A stretch of 64,000 nucleotides of DNA from Pseudomonas lini (GTDB lineage Bacteria; Pseudomonadota; Gammaproteobacteria; Pseudomonadales; Pseudomonadaceae). Shown here piece after piece: positions 1 through 8,099 of this stretch. The notes beneath the pieces were generated by a model that saw only the letters and a list, made by a program, of their open reading frames with translations, did no database searches and was not told the DNA's origin. The stretch covers positions 62,001-126,000 of the forward strand of contig NZ_JAUSSR010000014.1 in NCBI RefSeq assembly GCF_030812475.1, given 5' to 3'. Both the position numbers and the translations under genes were made by a program. The number at the start of each line of letters is the position of its first letter. The stretch's first letter is position 1.

Positions 1-308
1 AAGCGCTCGGCGTCGGCATCATTCTTCGCGATCTGCTTGCCCAGCGCCTTGACCAGCGGAATGGCCGAATTACCCGCCGTGGCAATCGCCTCACCCAAGG
101 CAATGAAGTCGTAGTGCTCCGCCCGACAAGCCGCTTCGATCGGTGCGACCGCCGTCGACGGAATCAACCCGACCCGCGCCTCGGCCCGGGCCAGTGCCGC
201 TTCGAAATCGAGCATGGCCTGAACCCGGCCCTGATCGCAGAACACTTCACGCATGTCGCGGGCAGTGAAATAAGCATCGAACAACTGATTGCCCGGTCGC
301 TGGTTCAT
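1..308 (-). CDS. pcaB: 3-carboxy-cis,cis-muconate cycloisomerase, N-terminal part
   Basis: Partial gene that runs off the left edge. The visible 102 residues start MNQRPGNQLFDAYFTARDM and continue through a helical stretch (LDFEAALARAEARVGLIP) typical of the N-terminus of the fumarase/aspartase-superfamily PcaB. The enzyme cyclises beta-carboxy-cis,cis-muconate, the product of PcaHG, to gamma-carboxymuconolactone in the cytoplasm. It lies 46 bases downstream of pcaT on the same strand, so it is probably co-transcribed. The start ATG at 308 is the first in the frame and matches the family. pcaD and pcaC would be expected beyond the edge, but that is inference. Confidence 0.9.
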   Translation of the reverse strand, partial: MNQRPGNQLFDAYFTARDMREVFCDQGRVQAMLDFEAALARAEARVGLIPSTAVAPIEAACRAEHYDFIALGEAIATAGNSAIPLVKALGKQIAKNDADAER

Positions 309-354
309 AGACAGTCCCTGGAGGCGTGGGCCGGTCAGGCCCACGGGTAAAAAA

Positions 355-1659
355 TCAAAGATCGTGTTCCAAATATTTCGGCTGCTTCGGCAGACGCAGG
401 CTGAACAGGAACGCCACCGCCATCATCACCGTCACGTACCAGTAGAAGGAGTTTTCCATGCCCACGGCTTTGAGGCTCAAGGCCACATACTCCGCCGAAC
501 CCCCAAAGATCGCATTCGCCACGGCATACGCCAGGCCGACACCCAATGCCCGAACTTCCGGCGGAAACATCTCGGCTTTCACCAGGCCGCTGATCGAGGT
601 GTAGAAACTGACGATCGCCAATGCCAGGGTAATCAGCACAAAGGCCAGGAACGGACTGGTATTGCTTTTCAGGCTCAACAGGATCGGCACGGTGCACAAG
701 GTACCCAGGGCGCCGAACCAGAGCATCGACTTACGACGGCCGATCTTGTCCGCGAGCATGCCGAAAAACGGCTGCATGCACATATACAGGAACAGCGCGC
801 CGGTCATGATGTAGCTGGCCGTCTTGGCGTGCATGCCGGCGGTGTTCACCAGGTACTTCTGCATATACGTGGTGAAGGTGTAGAAAATCAGCGAGCCACC
901 GGCGGTGTAGCCCAGCACGGTAATGAACGCGGCCTTGTGGTCGCGGAACAGCGCCCGGATGCTGCCGGCATCCTTGTTGTCGCGCATTTCCTTGCTGGTG
1001 GTTTCCTTGAGCGAACGACGCAGGAACAGCGAAATCAATGCCGCCGCCGCACCGACCACGAACGGGATCCGCCAGCCGTAGGCGCGCAGGTCGTCTTCAG
1101 TGAGAAACTGTTGCAGGATCACCACCAGCAACACCGCCAGCAACTGTCCACCGATCAGTGTCACGTACTGGAAAGAGGCGAAGAAACCGCGCTGGCCCCT
1201 GAGGGCGACTTCGCTCATGTAGGTCGCCGTGGTGCCGTATTCACCGCCTACCGACAAGCCCTGCAGCAAGCGGGCGAACAGCAGCATGATCGGCGCCCAG
1301 ACGCCGATGTCCTTGTAGGTCGGCAGGCATGCGATGAGCAACGATCCGAAGCACATCATCAGAATCGAGATCAACATCGAATTCTTGCGCCCGTGCTTGT
1401 CCGCGACCCGGCCGAAGATCCAGCCACCGATAGGCCGCATCAGGAACCCGGCGGCGAATACGCCAGCGGTGTTGACCAACTGTACCGTGGGGTTGTCGGA
1501 CGGAAAGAACGCTGGCGCGAAATAGATTGCACAAAAGGCGTAGACGTAGAAGTCGAACCATTCGACGAGGTTGCCCGACGAGGCACCGACAATCGCAAAG
1601 ATCCGTTTGCTGCGCTCTTCACCGGTGTAGTGCGCTGGAATAGCGGTGGGGGTAGTCAT
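355..1659 (-). CDS. pcaT: MFS transporter of the MHS family in the pca cluster (PcaT-like)
   Basis: A 434-residue, roughly 12-helix permease of the metabolite:H+ symporter family (KgtP/ShiA/PcaT type). The motif GRVADKHGRK after helix 2 and its counterpart LADKIGRR near the middle are the two MFS loop signatures. Family knowledge and position between pcaG and pcaB suggest uptake of a dicarboxylic intermediate such as beta-ketoadipate, or of a related acid. The frame stays open upstream to 1740, but the start MTTPTAIPAHYTGEER at 1659 fits homologues and the extra 27 residues look non-coding. Exact substrate is inferred from context only. Confidence 0.88.
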   Translation of the reverse strand: MTTPTAIPAHYTGEERSKRIFAIVGASSGNLVEWFDFYVYAFCAIYFAPAFFPSDNPTVQLVNTAGVFAAGFLMRPIGGWIFGRVADKHGRKNSMLISILMMCFGSLLIACLPTYKDIGVWAPIMLLFARLLQGLSVGGEYGTTATYMSEVALRGQRGFFASFQYVTLIGGQLLAVLLVVILQQFLTEDDLRAYGWRIPFVVGAAAALISLFLRRSLKETTSKEMRDNKDAGSIRALFRDHKAAFITVLGYTAGGSLIFYTFTTYMQKYLVNTAGMHAKTASYIMTGALFLYMCMQPFFGMLADKIGRRKSMLWFGALGTLCTVPILLSLKSNTSPFLAFVLITLALAIVSFYTSISGLVKAEMFPPEVRALGVGLAYAVANAIFGGSAEYVALSLKAVGMENSFYWYVTVMMAVAFLFSLRLPKQPKYLEHDL

Positions 1660-1743
1660 GGGGTATTCACTCTTTGGGGACTGTGAGAGTCTAGACACAC
1701 TTTGCAACAGTCCCGTTCCACAGAAGCATTGGCAATACATAAC

Positions 1744-1855
1744 CCCTGTGGGAGCGGGCTTGCTCCGGGCGGCGTTCCGACGAAGGCGTCGTGTCAGGCA
1801 ACTTTGATGTCAACTGACACGCCGCTTTTCGCGAGCAAGCTCGCTCCCACAGGGA
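1744..1855. repeat. REP pair (REPIN-like) between pcaG and pcaT
   Basis: Two inverted copies of a GTGGGAGCGGGCTTGCTC-type REP unit, about 60 bases apart, lie between the pcaG stop and the pcaT start. The pair would fold into a long hairpin in the pca transcript and could mark a processing or attenuation point between pcaHG and pcaTB. Confidence 0.85.
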
Positions 1856-1869
1856 TTGATGGTGTTCTC

Positions 1870-2436
1870 TCAATAGTCGAAGAACACCGTCTCCTTATCA
1901 GTCCCTTGCAAAATCACGTTCCACTGATAAACACCCGCGCCATCCTTCTTCGCCAGCAAGGTGTCGCGGCGCTCGGCAGGCACGCATTCAAGCAGCGAAT
2001 CAGCGACATTGGCCGGCTCGCCATCAAAGTAGATTCGCGTCAGCAAGTGCTTGACCAGGCCACGGGCGAACACCAGTACCACCAGGTGTGGCGCCTGGGT
2101 CGTGCCTTTCAGGCCTTGCACCGTGCCGGGCTTGATCGTGGTGAAGCGGAACCGCCCGTCGGCATCCACCGGCACCCGGCCAAAGCCTTCGAAGTTCGGG
2201 TCGAGGGGCTTGTCCTGATCGTCTTCGGGGTGGTCGTACTTGCCGGCGGCATTGGCCTGCCAGACTTCCAGCATCGCGTCATTGACGACATCGCCGTTGC
2301 CATCGATGACCTGACCGGTGATCGCCACGCGCTCGCCGAGGGTTTGTTCGACGGTCAGGTCTTCGCGGTTCAGCCAGGTCAGGCCAATGTGGTAGTAAGG
2401 TCCGACGGTGTGGGACGTGGTCGCATTCAGCGTCAT
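1870..2436 (-). CDS. pcaG: protocatechuate 3,4-dioxygenase, alpha subunit
   Basis: 188 residues, close to the usual length of PcaG. It is the non-iron-binding partner of PcaH in the (alpha-beta-Fe) intradiol dioxygenase, which opens protocatechuate between the two hydroxyls to give beta-carboxy-cis,cis-muconate. Seen in the sequence: the intradiol beta-sandwich stretches ITGQVIDGNGDVVNDAMLEV, WQANAAGKYDHPEDD and a PHLVVLVFARGLVKHL segment where PcaH has its iron histidines. It follows pcaH with a single base between stop and start, so the two are translationally coupled, as expected for subunits made in equal amounts. Confidence 0.95.
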   Translation of the reverse strand: MTLNATTSHTVGPYYHIGLTWLNREDLTVEQTLGERVAITGQVIDGNGDVVNDAMLEVWQANAAGKYDHPEDDQDKPLDPNFEGFGRVPVDADGRFRFTTIKPGTVQGLKGTTQAPHLVVLVFARGLVKHLLTRIYFDGEPANVADSLLECVPAERRDTLLAKKDGAGVYQWNVILQGTDKETVFFDY

Positions 2437-2437
2437 C

Positions 2438-3142
2438 TTATTTCTCCATCGGCGTGGCTTCGCGGCCGCGCAGGACGATGTCCCAGCGATAACCGAGGGC
2501 GTAGGAAGGGATGGTTTTTTCCAGGTCGAAACTGGCGATCAGGCGCTCTTTGGCGCTGGTATCCGGCACGCAGTTGTAGATCGGGTCATACGCCAGCAAC
2601 GGGTCACCGGGGAAATACATCTGGGTGACCAGCCGCGTCAGGATGCTCGGCCCGAACAGCGAAAAGTGGATGTGCGCCGGGCGCCAGGCGTTGTGGTGGT
2701 TACCCCACGGGTAGGCGCCGGGCTTGATGGTCTGGAACTGGTACCAGCCATCGGCGTCGGTCACGGTGCGACCGGTACCGGTGAAGTTCGGGTCCAGCGG
2801 CGCATCGTGCAGGTCGCGATCGTGGTTGTAGCGACCGGCGGCGTTGGCCTGCCAGATCTCCACCAGGATCCCCGGCACCGGCAAGCCATCTTCATCCAGT
2901 ACGCGACCGTGGATGATGATCCGCTCGCCCTGCGGTTCGCCCTGGTGTTGAGCCGTCAGGTCGTTGTCCTTTTCGTTGATGCGCTCGGCGCCGACCGTCG
3001 GACCGGTAATTTCCGACAGCGAGTGAGGCAAGAACACTAGCGGCTTGGACGGCGAGCGACGGTTGGTGGATTGGTAGGCCGGGTGCAGGTAGTCCGGCTG
3101 GGTGCCCGCCTGCGGGCGGCGGTAACCAGGCTTGTCAGTCAT
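2438..3142 (-). CDS. pcaH: protocatechuate 3,4-dioxygenase, beta subunit
   Basis: 234 residues. This is the iron-binding subunit of the intradiol ring-cleavage dioxygenase. The four expected Fe(III) ligands are all present: Tyr105 (in AAGRYNH), Tyr144 (in KPGAYPWG), His157 and His159 (in RPAHIHFS), so the gene looks fully functional. The N-terminal segment (YRRPQAGTQPDYLHPAYQST) also matches the family. It sits 36 bases after pcaF and directly before pcaG, placing the ring-cleavage enzyme inside the pcaIJF-TB block. Confidence 0.96.
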   Translation of the reverse strand: MTDKPGYRRPQAGTQPDYLHPAYQSTNRRSPSKPLVFLPHSLSEITGPTVGAERINEKDNDLTAQHQGEPQGERIIIHGRVLDEDGLPVPGILVEIWQANAAGRYNHDRDLHDAPLDPNFTGTGRTVTDADGWYQFQTIKPGAYPWGNHHNAWRPAHIHFSLFGPSILTRLVTQMYFPGDPLLAYDPIYNCVPDTSAKERLIASFDLEKTIPSYALGYRWDIVLRGREATPMEK

Positions 3143-3178
3143 GGAGCATTCCTCAGTTCTTGTTATCCAGGCGACGTG

Positions 3179-4384
3179 TCAGACGCGTTCGATGGCCAGC
3201 GCCAGACCCTGGCCGACGCCGACGCACATGGTCGCCAGGCCTTTCTTGCCACCGGTCTTTTCCAGCTGATGCAGCGCGGTCAGCACCAGGCGCGCACCGC
3301 TCATGCCCAACGGATGGCCCAGGGCAATGGCACCACCGTTCGGATTGACCTGCGCCGCGTCGTCCGCCAGCCCCAGTTCGCGCAATACCGCCAGACCCTG
3401 GCTGGCAAAGGCTTCGTTGAGTTCGATCACGTCGAAATCGCTGACCGCCAGGCCCAGACGCTCGGTCAGTTTGCGCACCGCCGGCACCGGGCCGATGCCC
3501 ATGACCCGAGGGGCGACACCGGCGCTGGACATGCCCAATACTTTGGCACGCGCCGTCAGGCCGTGTTTCTTCACCGCGTCGCCGGAGGCCAGAATCAACG
3601 CGGCCGCACCGTCGTTCACACCCGAGGCATTGCCTGCGGTAACGGTTTTGTCGGGACCGTTGACCGGTTTCAGCCTGGCGAGGGTTTCCAGGGTGGTGTC
3701 GGCGCGAGGATGCTCGTCCTGGCTGACGACCGTTTCACCCTTCTTGTGGGCAATGCGCACTTCGACGATTTCTTCGGCGAAAAAACCTGCAGCTTGCGCG
3801 GCGGCGGTCTTTTGCTGGCTGCGCAGTGCGAAAGCGTCCTGATCCTCGCGGGAAACCTGGTAATCGTCGGCGACGTTGTCGGCAGTCTGCGGCATTGCAT
3901 CCACGCCGTATTGGGCCTTCATCAACGGGTTGATGAAACGCCAGCCGATGGTGGTGTCTTCCAGCTTCATGTTGCGCGAGAACGCCGCATCGGCCTTGCC
4001 CATCACGAACGGTGCGCGGGACATAGACTCGACGCCACCGGCAATCGCCAGCTCCATCTCGCCACTGGCAATGGCGCGGAATGCAGTGCCGATGGCATCC
4101 ATGCCCGAAGCGCAGAGGCGGTTGAGGGTCACGCCCGGAATGCTTTCCGGCAGGCCCGCCAGCAGCAGCGCCATGCGGGCCACGTTGCGGTTGTCTTCAC
4201 CGGCCTGGTTGGCGCAGCCGAGGAACACCTCGTCTACCGCACTCCAGTCCACCGACGGGTTGCGCTCCATCAGCGCCTTGATCGGCACGGCAGCCAGGTC
4301 GTCGGCGCGAACTGCCGACAGGCCACCGCCGAAACGGCCGATAGGGGTACGAATCGCGTCGCAGATATAAACGTCACGCATCAT
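3179..4384 (-). CDS. pcaF: 3-oxoadipyl-CoA thiolase
   Basis: 401 residues from the first ATG (400 from the second). Thiolase-superfamily enzyme that splits beta-ketoadipyl-CoA into succinyl-CoA and acetyl-CoA, the last step of the pathway. Seen: the N-terminal CDAIRTPIGRFGGG, the nucleophile cysteine in RLCASGMDAIG (residue 91), the GHPLGMSGAR histidine motif and the C-terminal CVGVGQGLAL active-site cysteine. The start is a double ATG; the first overlaps the pcaJ stop in an ATGA, which suggests translational coupling. The annotated start could be either ATG. Confidence 0.95.
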   Translation of the reverse strand: MMRDVYICDAIRTPIGRFGGGLSAVRADDLAAVPIKALMERNPSVDWSAVDEVFLGCANQAGEDNRNVARMALLLAGLPESIPGVTLNRLCASGMDAIGTAFRAIASGEMELAIAGGVESMSRAPFVMGKADAAFSRNMKLEDTTIGWRFINPLMKAQYGVDAMPQTADNVADDYQVSREDQDAFALRSQQKTAAAQAAGFFAEEIVEVRIAHKKGETVVSQDEHPRADTTLETLARLKPVNGPDKTVTAGNASGVNDGAAALILASGDAVKKHGLTARAKVLGMSSAGVAPRVMGIGPVPAVRKLTERLGLAVSDFDVIELNEAFASQGLAVLRELGLADDAAQVNPNGGAIALGHPLGMSGARLVLTALHQLEKTGGKKGLATMCVGVGQGLALAIERV

Positions 4385-5160
4385 GCTTCTCCGGGTGCTT
4401 GGCCGTGGGCCGCGGCGGTGCGGGCTTCCAGGTCGCGCAGTGCCTTTAGCTCTACGTCGGTCGGCTCGGCGGTGTTTTCAACGTGTTCGGCGAAACGAAT
4501 CGCCCAACCCGTGGCTGCGGTCACTTGCTCGCGGGTCACGCCCGGGTGCAGTGCGGTGACCACGAATTCATGGGTGCCGGCTTCCGGTTCCATGATGCAC
4601 AGGTCGGTAATGATGCCGACCGGACCGGCGCCCGGCAGACCGAGACGCTTGCGTGAATCACCGCCTTCGCCATGACCGACCGAGGTAATGAAGTCGAGCT
4701 TGTCGACAAAGGAACGCGCCGACTGCTTGAGGATGATCAACACGCTCTTGGCGGAACCGGCGATCTCCGGCGCGCCACCGGCACCCGGCAGACGGACTTT
4801 CGGCGCATGGTAGTCGCCGACGACCGTGGTATTGATGTTGCCGAAACGGTCGACTTGCGCAGCGCCGAGGAAACCGACGTCAATGCGCCCGCCCTGCAGC
4901 CAGTAGCGAAAAATCTCACCGGTCGGAACCACGGTGTCGGCGGTTTCCGCCAGTTCACCGTCACCGATCGACAGCGGCAGAACGCTCGGCTTGGCACCGA
5001 TCGGACCCGATTCGTAGATAAGGACTACATCTGGCGAGGACGTCAGACGTGCCAGGTTGGCGGCTTTCGACGGCAGGCCGATGCCCACGAAGCATACCGA
5101 ACCGTTCTTCAAACGGCGGGCGGCGGCGACGGTCATCATTTCATTGGTGGTGTAAGTCAT
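4381..5160 (-). CDS. pcaJ: 3-oxoadipate CoA-transferase, subunit B
   Basis: 259 residues. Together with PcaI it moves CoA from succinyl-CoA to beta-ketoadipate. The catalytic glutamate is visible as Glu50 in LIYESGPIG. The length and sequence fit the longer CatJ/glutaconate-CoA-transferase-like branch rather than the roughly 213-residue PcaJ of P. putida (family knowledge), so the symbol is by function and context. It overlaps both neighbours by 1-4 bases, consistent with coupled translation of I, J and F. Confidence 0.9.
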   Translation of the reverse strand: MTYTTNEMMTVAAARRLKNGSVCFVGIGLPSKAANLARLTSSPDVVLIYESGPIGAKPSVLPLSIGDGELAETADTVVPTGEIFRYWLQGGRIDVGFLGAAQVDRFGNINTTVVGDYHAPKVRLPGAGGAPEIAGSAKSVLIILKQSARSFVDKLDFITSVGHGEGGDSRKRLGLPGAGPVGIITDLCIMEPEAGTHEFVVTALHPGVTREQVTAATGWAIRFAEHVENTAEPTDVELKALRDLEARTAAAHGQAPGEA

Positions 5161-6017
5161 TACTTCGCCTCCGAAGCAGCGGCCAGCTTGGCCTGGAACT
5201 CGCTGAAGTCAGCGCAGCCATGGATGTACTCGTTGATCCACGCGGTGAAGGTTTCACGGTCGCGGGCAATCGGGTCCCAAGCCTGATAGAAACGGTTGTC
5301 GCGCTCGTTGTAACCGTGAGCGTAGGACGGATGTGCGCCACCAGGCACGTGGCAGACCGCGCTCAGGGCCCAGGTTGGCAGTACACAGGAATTCATCGGT
5401 GCATTGAGGTCGTCGACGATTTCTTCGACTGTGACGATGCAACGCTTGGCCGCCAGCGCGGCTTCTTTTTGCACGCCGAGGATGCCCCACAGCAGCACGT
5501 TGCCTTTACGGTCGGCCTTTTGCGCGTGAATCACGGTGATGTCCGGACGCACCGATGGCACCGCCGCCAGCACTTCGCCGGTGAATGGGCAGGTGACGGT
5601 CTTGATCAGCGGGTTGACCTTCGGCAGGTCGGAGCCGGCGTAGGCGCGCAGCACCGCAAACGGTAGTCCCGAGGCGCCAGCGACGTAGGCATTGGCCAGG
5701 TCGGCGTGGCTGTGTTCTTCGATTTCCAGCGCGTGCGGCCACTGCTTCTCGACTGCATCGCGCAGACGGTGCAGGGAACCGACACCCGGGTTACCGCCCC
5801 AGGAGAAGATCAGCTTGCGAGCACAACCGGCACCGATCAACTGATCGTAGATCAAGTCAGGAGTCATCCGCACCAGGGTCAGGTCTTTCTTGCCCTGGCG
5901 AATGATTTCGTGACCCGCCGCGGTAGGAATCAGGTGGGTGAAGCCTTCGAGCGCGACGGTATCGCCGTCGTTTACGAATTGCTTCACCGCGTCGTGCAGG
6001 GAAAGGATTTCAGCCAT
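5160..6017 (-). CDS. pcaI: 3-oxoadipate CoA-transferase, subunit A
   Basis: 285 residues from MAEILSLHDAVKQFVNDGD. Family I CoA-transferase subunit with the typical VALEGFTHLIPTAAGHEIIR opening and FSWGGNPGVGSLHRLRD. As for PcaJ, the size is that of the CatI-type enzyme. The frame is open upstream to 6119, but the extra 34 residues cover the promoter, and the ATG at 6017 matches homologues. First gene of the pcaIJFHGTB transcript; a promoter and PcaR-type site lie directly upstream. Confidence 0.9.
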   Translation of the reverse strand: MAEILSLHDAVKQFVNDGDTVALEGFTHLIPTAAGHEIIRQGKKDLTLVRMTPDLIYDQLIGAGCARKLIFSWGGNPGVGSLHRLRDAVEKQWPHALEIEEHSHADLANAYVAGASGLPFAVLRAYAGSDLPKVNPLIKTVTCPFTGEVLAAVPSVRPDITVIHAQKADRKGNVLLWGILGVQKEAALAAKRCIVTVEEIVDDLNAPMNSCVLPTWALSAVCHVPGGAHPSYAHGYNERDNRFYQAWDPIARDRETFTAWINEYIHGCADFSEFQAKLAAASEAK

Positions 6018-6090
6018 GGGGCAGGCTCCCGTATTGTTGTGAACCGACAGTGGTCGAAAAAGGCGCGATGCGCCGCGCCGGAATGACTGA

Positions 6091-6150
6091 AGAGTAAGCC
6101 CCTGAAAAACGCCAGACAATCCGATAATCGACTGAGTGTTCGTTTATCGC
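6091..6150 (-). promoter_or_regulatory. pcaI promoter with PcaR-type operator
   Basis: Read on the minus strand, TTGTCT (6119-6114) and TACTCT (6096-6091) are separated by 17 bases and form a plausible sigma-70 promoter. Directly upstream lies an inverted pair, GCGATAAACGAAC (6150-6138) followed by CGATTATCGG (6130-6121). The first half matches the element before pcaR. A site abutting the -35 suits activation by PcaR, an IclR-type activator that responds to beta-ketoadipate in P. putida. The site assignment is inference. Confidence 0.6.
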
Positions 6151-6179
6151 ACATATTGTTGTCTGGCTACCTATCGCCA

Positions 6180-6242
6180 AAAGCTTCGCGAGCAGGCTTC
6201 CCACAGCGATCAAACTGTGTGAGCGAACCTGCTCGCGAAGGC
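6180..6242. repeat. REP pair between pcaR and pcaI
   Basis: An inverted pair of short REP units (CTTCGCGAGCAGGCTTCCCAC and GAACCTGCTCGCGAAGG). With the neighbouring 100 bases it fills the pcaR-pcaI spacer; no gene is seen here. Confidence 0.7.
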
Positions 6243-6392
6243 GCACTGGTATCCGGGATTGAGGTCGACTGACACGCCGTCGTCGCGAGTGCGGTGGAAT
6301 CACCAGCGCCGTCAGCACCTGCTCGAAGTGGCTGACGCTGCCGCGACATTAGTTATCCTGGGGAAGGAGCGTCAATTCGACAACTGCGCCTG

Positions 6393-6411
6393 TGTGCGGT
6401 TATCGAACAAC
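6393..6411. promoter_or_regulatory. Extra PcaR-type half-site at the 3' end of pcaR
   Basis: GCGGTTATCGAAC (6396-6408) differs by one base from GCGATTATCGAAC in front of pcaR. It stands just beyond the pcaR stop codon, about 280 bases upstream of the pcaI -35. No inverted partner is obvious. It could be an auxiliary site or chance. Confidence 0.4.
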
Positions 6412-7254
6412 TTAGGCAAAGAGCTGTGCACTGAGGTCACGGCTGGCGCTCAGCAGCCCCGGCAGGAAACGCTGCTCCAGCTCATTGCGGCTGACCCGGC
6501 CGGCGTGAGTACTGACATTCAAGGCCGCCACGACTTGCCCGGACGCGTCGTACACCGGAACGGCGATCGAGCGCAGGCCCTGCTCGAGCTCCTGATCGAC
6601 GATGCACCAACCTTGCTGCCGCACTTGCTGCAGACACTCGAGCAACGCCTCGGGAGTGTGCAAGGTACGACTGGTCTTGGCTTGCAACTCCGCATGATCG
6701 AGGTACTCGCGCAGCGAAGTATCGTCCAGCGCGGCGAGCAGAATCCTGCCCATGGACGTGCAATAGGCCGGCAAGCGTCCGCCCACAGACAAATCAACGG
6801 AAATCAGGCGTTGGGTGGTAGCGGAACGGGCGATATACAGGATGTCATCGCCTTCCAGCGTGGCCATGTTGCACGCCTCGTGAAGTTGTTCGCTCATGCG
6901 GTCCAGGTAGGGCTGGGCAGAGACCGCCAACGGTGTCGAGGACACGTAGGCATGGCCGAGGGTCAACACTTTGGGCAGCAGCGAATAAGTGCGCCCGTCA
7001 GTGGTGGCGTAGCCGAGCTTGATCAGGGTGTGCAGGCAACGTCGCACCGCGGCGCGGGGAATTTCCGTGCGATGGCTGATCTGTGCGATGGTCAGATGCC
7101 GTTTGCGCTCCTGGAACGCTTGCACCACGGCCAGGCCACGGGCCAGGGACGTCATGAAATCAGGGTCACCGGTCATGGCCTGAATCCGCTTGGCTGGCGA
7201 TGCAACGATCGGCGGCGCCACCGAGGCGAAGGAGTTGCGCATTTGATCGTTCAT
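6412..7254 (-). CDS. pcaR: IclR-family regulator of the pca genes
   Basis: 280 residues from MNDQMRNSFASVAPP, chosen because AAGGAC lies seven bases upstream. An N-terminal winged helix (residues about 35-95: SLARGLAVVQAF, IAQISHRTEIPRAAVRRCLHTL) is followed by the IclR effector domain (GDDILYIARS, GRLPAYCTSMGRILLAAL, VDQELEQGLRSIAVPV). In P. putida PcaR activates the pca genes with beta-ketoadipate; the same is inferred here. It lies upstream of pcaI on the same strand but is probably transcribed from its own, autoregulated promoter, because a PcaR-type inverted site lies about 85 bases upstream of the start. Confidence 0.93.
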   Translation of the reverse strand: MNDQMRNSFASVAPPIVASPAKRIQAMTGDPDFMTSLARGLAVVQAFQERKRHLTIAQISHRTEIPRAAVRRCLHTLIKLGYATTDGRTYSLLPKVLTLGHAYVSSTPLAVSAQPYLDRMSEQLHEACNMATLEGDDILYIARSATTQRLISVDLSVGGRLPAYCTSMGRILLAALDDTSLREYLDHAELQAKTSRTLHTPEALLECLQQVRQQGWCIVDQELEQGLRSIAVPVYDASGQVVAALNVSTHAGRVSRNELEQRFLPGLLSASRDLSAQLFA

Positions 7255-7334
7255 ATCAGGTCCTTTTCCCACACGGATCAGCGACTATTACAAGCGGCTC
7301 CCGGCGTCCTGCACAAGCCATGGAGGTCAACATT

Positions 7335-7369
7335 GGGCGATTATCGAACAACCAACCGATAATCGCAAC
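7335..7369. promoter_or_regulatory. PcaR-type operator upstream of pcaR
   Basis: GCGATTATCGAAC (7337-7349) and CCGATAATCGC (7356-7366) form an imperfect inverted repeat. The same sequence family recurs before pcaI and at the end of pcaR. Its position upstream of pcaR suggests autoregulation. Confidence 0.6.
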
Positions 7370-7898
7370 TGATAGCCTTGCGCACCCGATGATTTACCAA
7401 CGGATCTACCCTTGCAGGTCATAGGCATCAAAGGTAAATATAGTTGTCCTTACTTGACCGGCTTAATGGCGCCAGAAACACAACGCTGTAACCTGACTTA
7501 GAGCCCTGAAGTTGCGAACAACAAAACAATCACACATGGAGAACCACTTTTAACGCGTTGACGATAGTGTTCTTCGAATCGGCCGCTATAATACAATTCA
7601 GTGGTGCCCGGTTTTTACCCGGGTTCGCCACCCGGTAGCGCGATGTCCCATCGCCGCTGCCCGCAGCAAGCGCCAGACGCTCATTTCATATGCTTCGACC
7701 CGGCGCTTGCTGAAACAGGAACTGATGCTACGTCAGCTATTTGTCTCTGGTGCCGTGGCCGCCTGCAACATGGAAGTATTGATCGCCAATGCCCAAAAAA
7801 CGATGCCTTCGCGGGTTTTGTCCTTTTGGCGAGCGTGATCAATAGGTTTGATGCAGCGCGTTTCACCAGAATTAATCTCATCTCAATCAGGTACCACT
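7370..7898. other. Long intergenic region with possible structured RNA
   Basis: No convincing annotated-size gene is present. TATAAT at 7587-7592 could be a -10 element on the plus strand. Just after it, three strong stems occur: CCGGGT/ACCCGG (7619-7635), GCGATG/CATCGC (7640-7654) and an 11-base perfect stem (7664-7674 with 7702-7712). CCGGG at 7619-7623 could also pair with CCCGG at 7607-7611, so two folds compete. A possible 37-codon frame (7725-7838, MLRQLFVSGAVAACN...) follows an AGGAA four to five bases upstream. An AACAACAAAACAA stretch (7517-7529) sits before an ATG that meets a stop after five codons. Confidence 0.4.
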
Positions 7899-8099
7899 GT
7901 GACAAAAGACGAACTGCGCGCGGAACTTGAGCGCCAGGAACAACGTTACAAGGAAGTTTACGGCGGGGCAGTCACCACCTACGCCGCTCAGCCCGAACCG
8001 GAACGCAAGCCTTGGCGTAAACGCGCCACCGTTCAGGATCAGGCATTCACTCAAGAACTGCAGAAAATGGAAAAGGAACTCAAAGCCGAAGAGCCGTGA
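7899..8099 (+). CDS. Small charged hypothetical protein
   Basis: 66 residues from a GTG start (VTKDELRAELERQEQRYKEVYGG...). I do not recognise a function, though I recall similar short proteins in other pseudomonads. It is rich in Glu, Lys and Arg and likely helical, with a Pro-rich middle (AAQPEPERKPWRKR). The frame is open upstream to an ATG at 7848, but those 17 residues look unlike a protein start and the MTKDEL-type beginning is more natural. It is separated from the PiT gene by about 380 bases. Confidence 0.55.
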   Translation: MTKDELRAELERQEQRYKEVYGGAVTTYAAQPEPERKPWRKRATVQDQAFTQELQKMEKELKAEEP

